Shown here piece by piece: positions 6,506 through 9,226 of a DNA stretch of 9,226 nucleotides (position 1 is the first letter of the stretch; the number at the start of each line of letters is the position of its first letter). The notes under the pieces are model-generated. The model was given only the letters and a program-made list of their open reading frames with translations. It was not told the origin of the DNA and ran no database searches. The translations under genes were made by a program, and so were the position numbers. This DNA comes from Eubacteriales bacterium (GTDB lineage: Bacteria; Bacillota; Clostridia; Lachnospirales; Lachnospiraceae), in contig JAUNPT010000091.1 in assembly GCA_030536565.1 (NCBI GenBank), forward strand, positions 1 through 9,226, written 5' to 3'.

Positions 6506-7105
6506 TTTTTTATATGCATCAGTAAATTCATCAATTAAATTCTCAATCATATTTTTTTTCATATATACATCAAAGCTTAAGAGACTGACCATGGTAAATA
6601 ACTGCAGGAAATCCCTGTCACTTTCATTGGCTTCACCTGTAAAGCTTTCAGCAGCAATTTTTGATTTTGCAATTATGTCTTTAGAAAGTGCATTCATCTG
6701 ATTTTTTTCTAAAGCATAAATTTCTTTGTAAATGTGGTCTAAATCAATATCCTTATCGTCATCAAAAAATTTCTGCGTAAGCGGTGTCAGTAATTTCTGG
6801 ATATCGCTGATAGAAAGAATATTTTTAAAATAATATATGAAAGTAAGAATATATATATGGTTTTTTGAATATTTTTTCTTGACGGGAGCAGGAAGAAGAT
6901 CATTCTTCGTATAGTTGTTAATCATGGTTTTTGTAAGGATTTTATCGTCTTCATGGCGCTTTCCGTCACTTAAGTGTTCATCCATAAATGTTGTGACCTG
7001 ATCCATATACAGATTGATGTTAGGTACCTCCCCCGGCTTTATATACCCGACTTTGGCAAGACGCTTTAAAAGGGTTGCCATCATCTTATCCATTTCTTCA
7101 TTCAT
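6494..7105 (-). CDS. DUF1836 family protein with MerR-like helix-turn-helix
   Basis: This 203-residue cytoplasmic protein has no signal or membrane segment. Residues about 56-105 (ILTKTMINNYTKNDLLPAP, then KKKYSKNHIYIL) resemble a MerR winged-helix recognition region and match the DUF1836 family, which is widespread in Firmicutes and has no established function. The N-terminal 50 residues and the C-terminal half are predicted helical; the latter contains an acidic FFDDDKDIDLDH stretch. Start choice: ATG at 7105 has Shine-Dalgarno GGAGGA (7121-7116) 10 bases before it; a second ATG four codons later is poorer. Transcription should start from the promoter at 7204-7232, giving a leader of about 90 bases. 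Its 3' end meets the small frame behind yerC without a recognisable terminator. DNA binding is inferred from the fold only. Confidence 0.85.
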   Translation of the reverse strand: MNEEMDKMMATLLKRLAKVGYIKPGEVPNINLYMDQVTTFMDEHLSDGKRHEDDKILTKTMINNYTKNDLLPAPVKKKYSKNHIYILTFIYYFKNILSISDIQKLLTPLTQKFFDDDKDIDLDHIYKEIYALEKNQMNALSKDIIAKSKIAAESFTGEANESDRDFLQLFTMVSLLSFDVYMKKNMIENLIDEFTDAYKKSEK

Positions 7106-7203
7106 TTATTCTAAATCCTCCAACTTAAAGCTGCATAGCTTGTTTCTTATGTTAAATGTTATAAAGTATGCATGATTCTACAAAAAAGTAATATATATAT
7201 CAC

Positions 7204-7232
7204 ATTATATAGTAATAAAAACCATATGGCAA
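7204..7232 (-). promoter_or_regulatory. Sigma-A-type promoter for the DUF1836 gene
   Basis: Read on the minus strand, TTGCCA (7232-7227) and a perfect TATAAT (7209-7204) are 17 bases apart. Transcription would begin near 7197, about 90 bases before the DUF1836 start. Confidence 0.65.
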
Positions 7233-7251
7233 GAACAAAAATTTAACCAAG

Positions 7252-7273
7252 AGTGCAGTGAGCAATAGTGCAG
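7252..7273. repeat. Direct repeat AGTGCAG, 15-base period
   Basis: AGTGCAG occurs at 7252-7258 and again at 7267-7273, with centres 15 bases apart, upstream of both divergent promoters. It could be a pair of protein-binding half sites. The copies are short, so chance is possible. Confidence 0.35.
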
Positions 7274-7304
7274 ATAATGATAGTTTTAAAATTTTCGTAA
7301 CGTG

Positions 7305-7345
7305 CATAATTTGCATATATTTGGAGATAAGTGTGCAAAATTATG
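7305..7345. repeat. Near-perfect inverted repeat upstream of pspA
   Basis: CATAATTTGCA (7305-7315) and TGCAAAATTATG (7334-7345) are reverse complements except for one extra T/A in the run, with an 18-base gap. The left arm itself forms part of TGCA-N5-TGCA. It may be an operator, or a hairpin if transcribed. It lies about 95 bases upstream of the -35 box of pspA. Confidence 0.45.
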
Positions 7346-7404
7346 TCTTTGAAAAAGGTGTGTGTTACGATACAATATGGAAAAGAGGCAAAGTCCTCAA
7401 ATAA

Positions 7405-7454
7405 GTAGTGGATTGAAAAGTGAATTTTATAATAATTCGTGACATTTCCACTAC
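7405..7454. repeat. 8-bp inverted repeat whose right arm lies inside the pspA promoter
   Basis: GTAGTGGA (7405-7412) and TCCACTAC (7447-7454) are exact reverse complements 34 bases apart. The right arm lies between the -35 and -10 boxes of the predicted pspA promoter, so a protein bridging both arms could control it. Confidence 0.45.
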
Positions 7455-7467
7455 AATATATTATAAT
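7439..7467 (+). promoter_or_regulatory. pspA: Sigma-A-type promoter for the pspA operon
   Basis: GTGACA (7439-7444) and a perfect TATAAT (7462-7467) are exactly 17 bases apart, giving a leader of about 50 bases before pspA. In Bacillus subtilis the pspA operon depends on the ECF factor SigW. No clear ECF-type promoter was recognised here, so the control appears different. Confidence 0.7.
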
Positions 7468-7523
7468 TATATCAAATTGTTAGTATTTTTTGCTTTGCAA
7501 AAAGAAGAAATGGAGGATTGGAA

Positions 7524-8207
7524 ATGGGTATTTTAACAAGATTTAAAGACATTATGAGTTCTAACATTAATGCACTTTTAGATAAGTGCGAGGATCCAGA
7601 GAAGATGATTGATCAGTATATGAGAAATCTCGAAAGTGATTTAGGCAAGGTCAAGGCTGAGACAGCATCTGTAATGGCTGAGGAAACAAGAGCCAAGAGA
7701 GAACTTGATGAGTGCACAGCTCAGATTACGAAGATGCAGACATATGCAGAGAAGGCATTGCAGGCAGGCAACGAAGGTGATGCAAGGTCATTTTTAGAGA
7801 AGAAGCAGCAGTTAGCATCAACACAGGCAGCCTTACAGCAGTCATATACAGCAGCAGCTGACAATGCAGCAAAGATGCGTCAGATGCATGATAAGCTGGT
7901 TAAGGATATTGAAGGGCTTGATGCCAGAAGAGCTACTATTAAGGCGAAGGTTGCAGCTGCTAAGGCACAGGAGAGAATCAACAAGGTGGGTTCTAGTGTT
8001 ACAGGAGCTAACAACAGCATGGAAGCATTTGCAAGAATGGAAGCAAAGGCTGACAGAATGCTTGATGAAGCCAATGCAATGTCTGAGCTTAACGCATCAG
8101 CAGAAAATGAAAGCATTGACGATTTAGCAGCAAAGTATGATGCTGCACCTGCAGATGCAGCGGTTGATGATGAGCTGGCAGCATTAAAGGCTAAGATGGG
8201 CTTATAA
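7524..8207 (+). CDS. pspA: PspA/IM30 (Vipp1) family membrane-stress protein
   Basis: This 227-residue ESCRT-III-like protein binds stressed membrane from the cytoplasmic side and forms large oligomers that help keep the membrane sealed. The N-terminal amphipathic helix (MGILTRFKDIMSSNINALLDK) and the following CEDPEKMIDQYMRNLESDL are the family signature. A long helical hairpin covers about 25-150, rich in A, K, E and Q. An A/D/E-rich linker then leads to a final short helix, DDELAALKAKMGL. Length matches the family (about 220-230). Start choice: the frame opens with TTG at 7518, but the ATG at 7524 lies 7 bases behind the Shine-Dalgarno GGAGG (7512-7516) and begins the conserved MGI. The SPFH gene follows 51 bases downstream with its own ribosome binding site and no terminator, so one operon is likely. 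No PspF or PspBC-type partner is in the window. Confidence 0.95.
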   Translation: MGILTRFKDIMSSNINALLDKCEDPEKMIDQYMRNLESDLGKVKAETASVMAEETRAKRELDECTAQITKMQTYAEKALQAGNEGDARSFLEKKQQLASTQAALQQSYTAAADNAAKMRQMHDKLVKDIEGLDARRATIKAKVAAAKAQERINKVGSSVTGANNSMEAFARMEAKADRMLDEANAMSELNASAENESIDDLAAKYDAAPADAAVDDELAALKAKMGL

Positions 8208-8258
8208 TCGGCTCAAATACAGATAAACGCAAAGAGTTTGCAGAATTGGAGTTTAGGT

Positions 8259-9215
8259 ATGGGAATTTTTGGTGGACAGTTTGCCAATGTGGTAGAGTGG
8301 GAAGAATACAGGGAAGATACGATTTTCTGGAAATGGACTAACCGTGAGATAAAGAAGGGAAGCCGGCTTATAATTAAGGCGGGGCAGGATGCCATATTTA
8401 TGTATAATGGCAAGATTGAAGGAATCTTTAAGGACGAGGGAAGCTTCGATATAGAGTCGGATATTATTCCGTTTCTTTCAACGCTAAAGGGCTTTAAGTT
8501 TGGTTTTAACAGTGGCGTCAGAGCGGAGGTTTTATTTGTTAACACCAAAGAATTTCTAGTAAAGTGGGGAACTAAAAACCCTGTTTCAATTCCTGCGCCA
8601 TCACTTCCGGGAGGCATGCCAATAAGGGCCTTTGGTACATTTACATTTAAGGTTTCTGATTATATCAGCTTAATAGATAAGGTAGCTGGAGTAAAGCAGA
8701 TTTATAATGTTGAAGATGTTAAGGAGAGAGTAGTCACAGTCTTAGACCAGCTTCTTATGAAGTGGATTTCAAAGGAAGGCAAGGATATGTTTAACCTTCA
8801 GGCCAATGCATTTGATATTGCGGCAGGTATTAAGACAGACCTGGATATGCAGATTAGTAAGATAGGTCTTGAGATTACAGATTTTAATATTTCCAGCTTC
8901 TCATATCCTGATGATGTAGCTAAAATGCAGAGTAAGGCGGCATCACAGTCAATGGTCGGCGATATGGGCAGATATGGACAGATGGCTATGTATGATGGTA
9001 TGGAGAAAGGCGGCAGCAGTTCTAATCTGGCAGGAGATATGGTAAGCATGCAGATGGGAATGCAGATGGGACAGCAGATGATGAATAATTTAAACAAGCA
9101 GCCGTCAGGGAACGCAGCTGATACATCAAAAACAGCACCGAAGTTTTGCCCTGAGTGCGGAACACCAGCTAATGGCGCAAAGTTTTGTTCCAACTGTGGG
9201 AAAAAGCTTATATAG
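8259..9215 (+). CDS. ydjI: YdjI-like SPFH-domain protein with C-terminal zinc ribbon
   Basis: This 318-residue protein resembles Bacillus subtilis YdjI, encoded in the pspA operon there and thought to act with PspA at the membrane. The N-terminus (MGIFGGQFANVVEWEEYRED, then TIFWKW) and the IKKGSRLIIKAGQDAIF segment are family hallmarks. An SPFH/band-7 domain spans about 30-225. A linker (about 223-280) is very rich in Met, Gln and Gly. The protein ends in a zinc ribbon, C297-x2-C300-x9-C310-x2-C313. No membrane helix is obvious, so attachment is probably peripheral. Start choice: the frame opens with TTG at 8238, but the ATG at 8259 lies 7 bases behind GGAG (8248-8251) and begins the conserved MGIFG. 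It is preceded by pspA in the same direction; ydjG- and ydjH-like genes are not between them. The stop is 11 bases from the window edge, so further operon genes may follow. Confidence 0.9.
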   Translation: MGIFGGQFANVVEWEEYREDTIFWKWTNREIKKGSRLIIKAGQDAIFMYNGKIEGIFKDEGSFDIESDIIPFLSTLKGFKFGFNSGVRAEVLFVNTKEFLVKWGTKNPVSIPAPSLPGGMPIRAFGTFTFKVSDYISLIDKVAGVKQIYNVEDVKERVVTVLDQLLMKWISKEGKDMFNLQANAFDIAAGIKTDLDMQISKIGLEITDFNISSFSYPDDVAKMQSKAASQSMVGDMGRYGQMAMYDGMEKGGSSSNLAGDMVSMQMGMQMGQQMMNNLNKQPSGNAADTSKTAPKFCPECGTPANGAKFCSNCGKKLI

Positions 9216-9226
9216 AATTATAAAAA

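Larger units (their letters stand above)
7106..7523. other. 418-bp divergent intergenic region between DUF1836 and pspA
   Basis: This is the only long gene-free stretch in the window. It contains a minus-strand promoter (7204-7232), a plus-strand promoter (7439-7467), a short AT dinucleotide run (7190-7200), a seven-base direct repeat (7252-7273) and two inverted repeats (7305-7345 and 7405-7454). A 4-bp stem, GAGG (7385-7388) and CCTC (7395-7398), is also present. No RNA gene or known riboswitch was recognised. The Shine-Dalgarno of pspA is GGAGG at 7512-7516. Confidence 0.75.

Noticed and set aside
7190..7200. AT dinucleotide run as a microsatellite or phase-variable switch
   Set aside because: It is only about ten bases long, lies outside any start or promoter spacer, and is expected in AT-rich DNA.
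7331..7408. 25-codon frame GTG...TAG with GGAG (7323-7326) upstream, in the pspA intergenic region
   Set aside because: The spacing of four bases is short, the frame lies upstream of the predicted pspA promoter, its composition is unremarkable and no promoter of its own is seen. It is probably chance.
7880..8127. Overlapping frames on both strands inside pspA
   Set aside because: They are by-products of the repetitive alanine/lysine/glutamate codons of the PspA coiled coil.

Overview
The window reads as an ordinary, gene-dense chromosomal stretch from a low-GC, anaerobic Firmicute. The best guess is a Lachnospiraceae-type Clostridia (Butyrivibrio/Roseburia/Lachnospira neighbourhood). This is inferred from the combination of DapL-type lysine synthesis, an intracellular GH43 hemicellulose enzyme, a PcsB-like coiled-coil SleB-type hydrolase, YerC, DUF1836 and a PspA-YdjI pair, together with AT-rich intergenic DNA and strong GGAGG ribosome binding sites. 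No rRNA, tRNA, CRISPR array, insertion sequence, phage gene or integrase was seen.

Layout. Bases 1-519 hold the 3' part of dapL (LL-diaminopimelate aminotransferase). Next is a stand-alone GH43 beta-xylosidase/arabinofuranosidase (640-2325) with no signal peptide. It converges on a two-gene minus-strand unit across a perfect 22-bp hairpin (2367-2424). That unit is a secreted coiled-coil cell-wall hydrolase (2956-4053) followed by a small HTH protein with a cysteine cluster (2442-2924). Divergent from it are an anchored or secreted transglutaminase-like protein (4186-5253) and a YcdX-type PHP phosphatase (5290-5994). A predicted promoter with an overlapping inverted repeat then precedes yerC (6068-6385), a TrpR-family repressor-like protein.

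Directly behind yerC lies a perfect AGGAGG ribosome binding site and a 33-codon, strongly hydrophobic reading frame that would have to start at ATA (6404-6505). Its 3' end overlaps the convergent DUF1836 gene (6494-7105, minus). A 418-bp intergenic region (7106-7523) follows. It carries two well-formed divergent sigma-A-type promoters, one for DUF1836 and one for pspA, plus several inverted and direct repeats. The window closes with a probable envelope-stress operon: pspA (7524-8207) and a YdjI-like SPFH protein with a C-terminal zinc ribbon (8259-9215).

Functionally, most of the window concerns the cell envelope: a diaminopimelate precursor of lysine and peptidoglycan, a wall hydrolase, a transglutaminase-like exported protein, and membrane-stress proteins. 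Small one-domain regulators are interspersed. I do not see a clear new multi-gene system. The items most worth a second look are the ATA-start membrane peptide, the structured pspA upstream region, and the cysteine cluster of the HTH protein. In several genes the first available start codon is not the best one, because an ATG overlaps the Shine-Dalgarno sequence or a TTG lies upstream of it. I moved those starts and say so in each entry.
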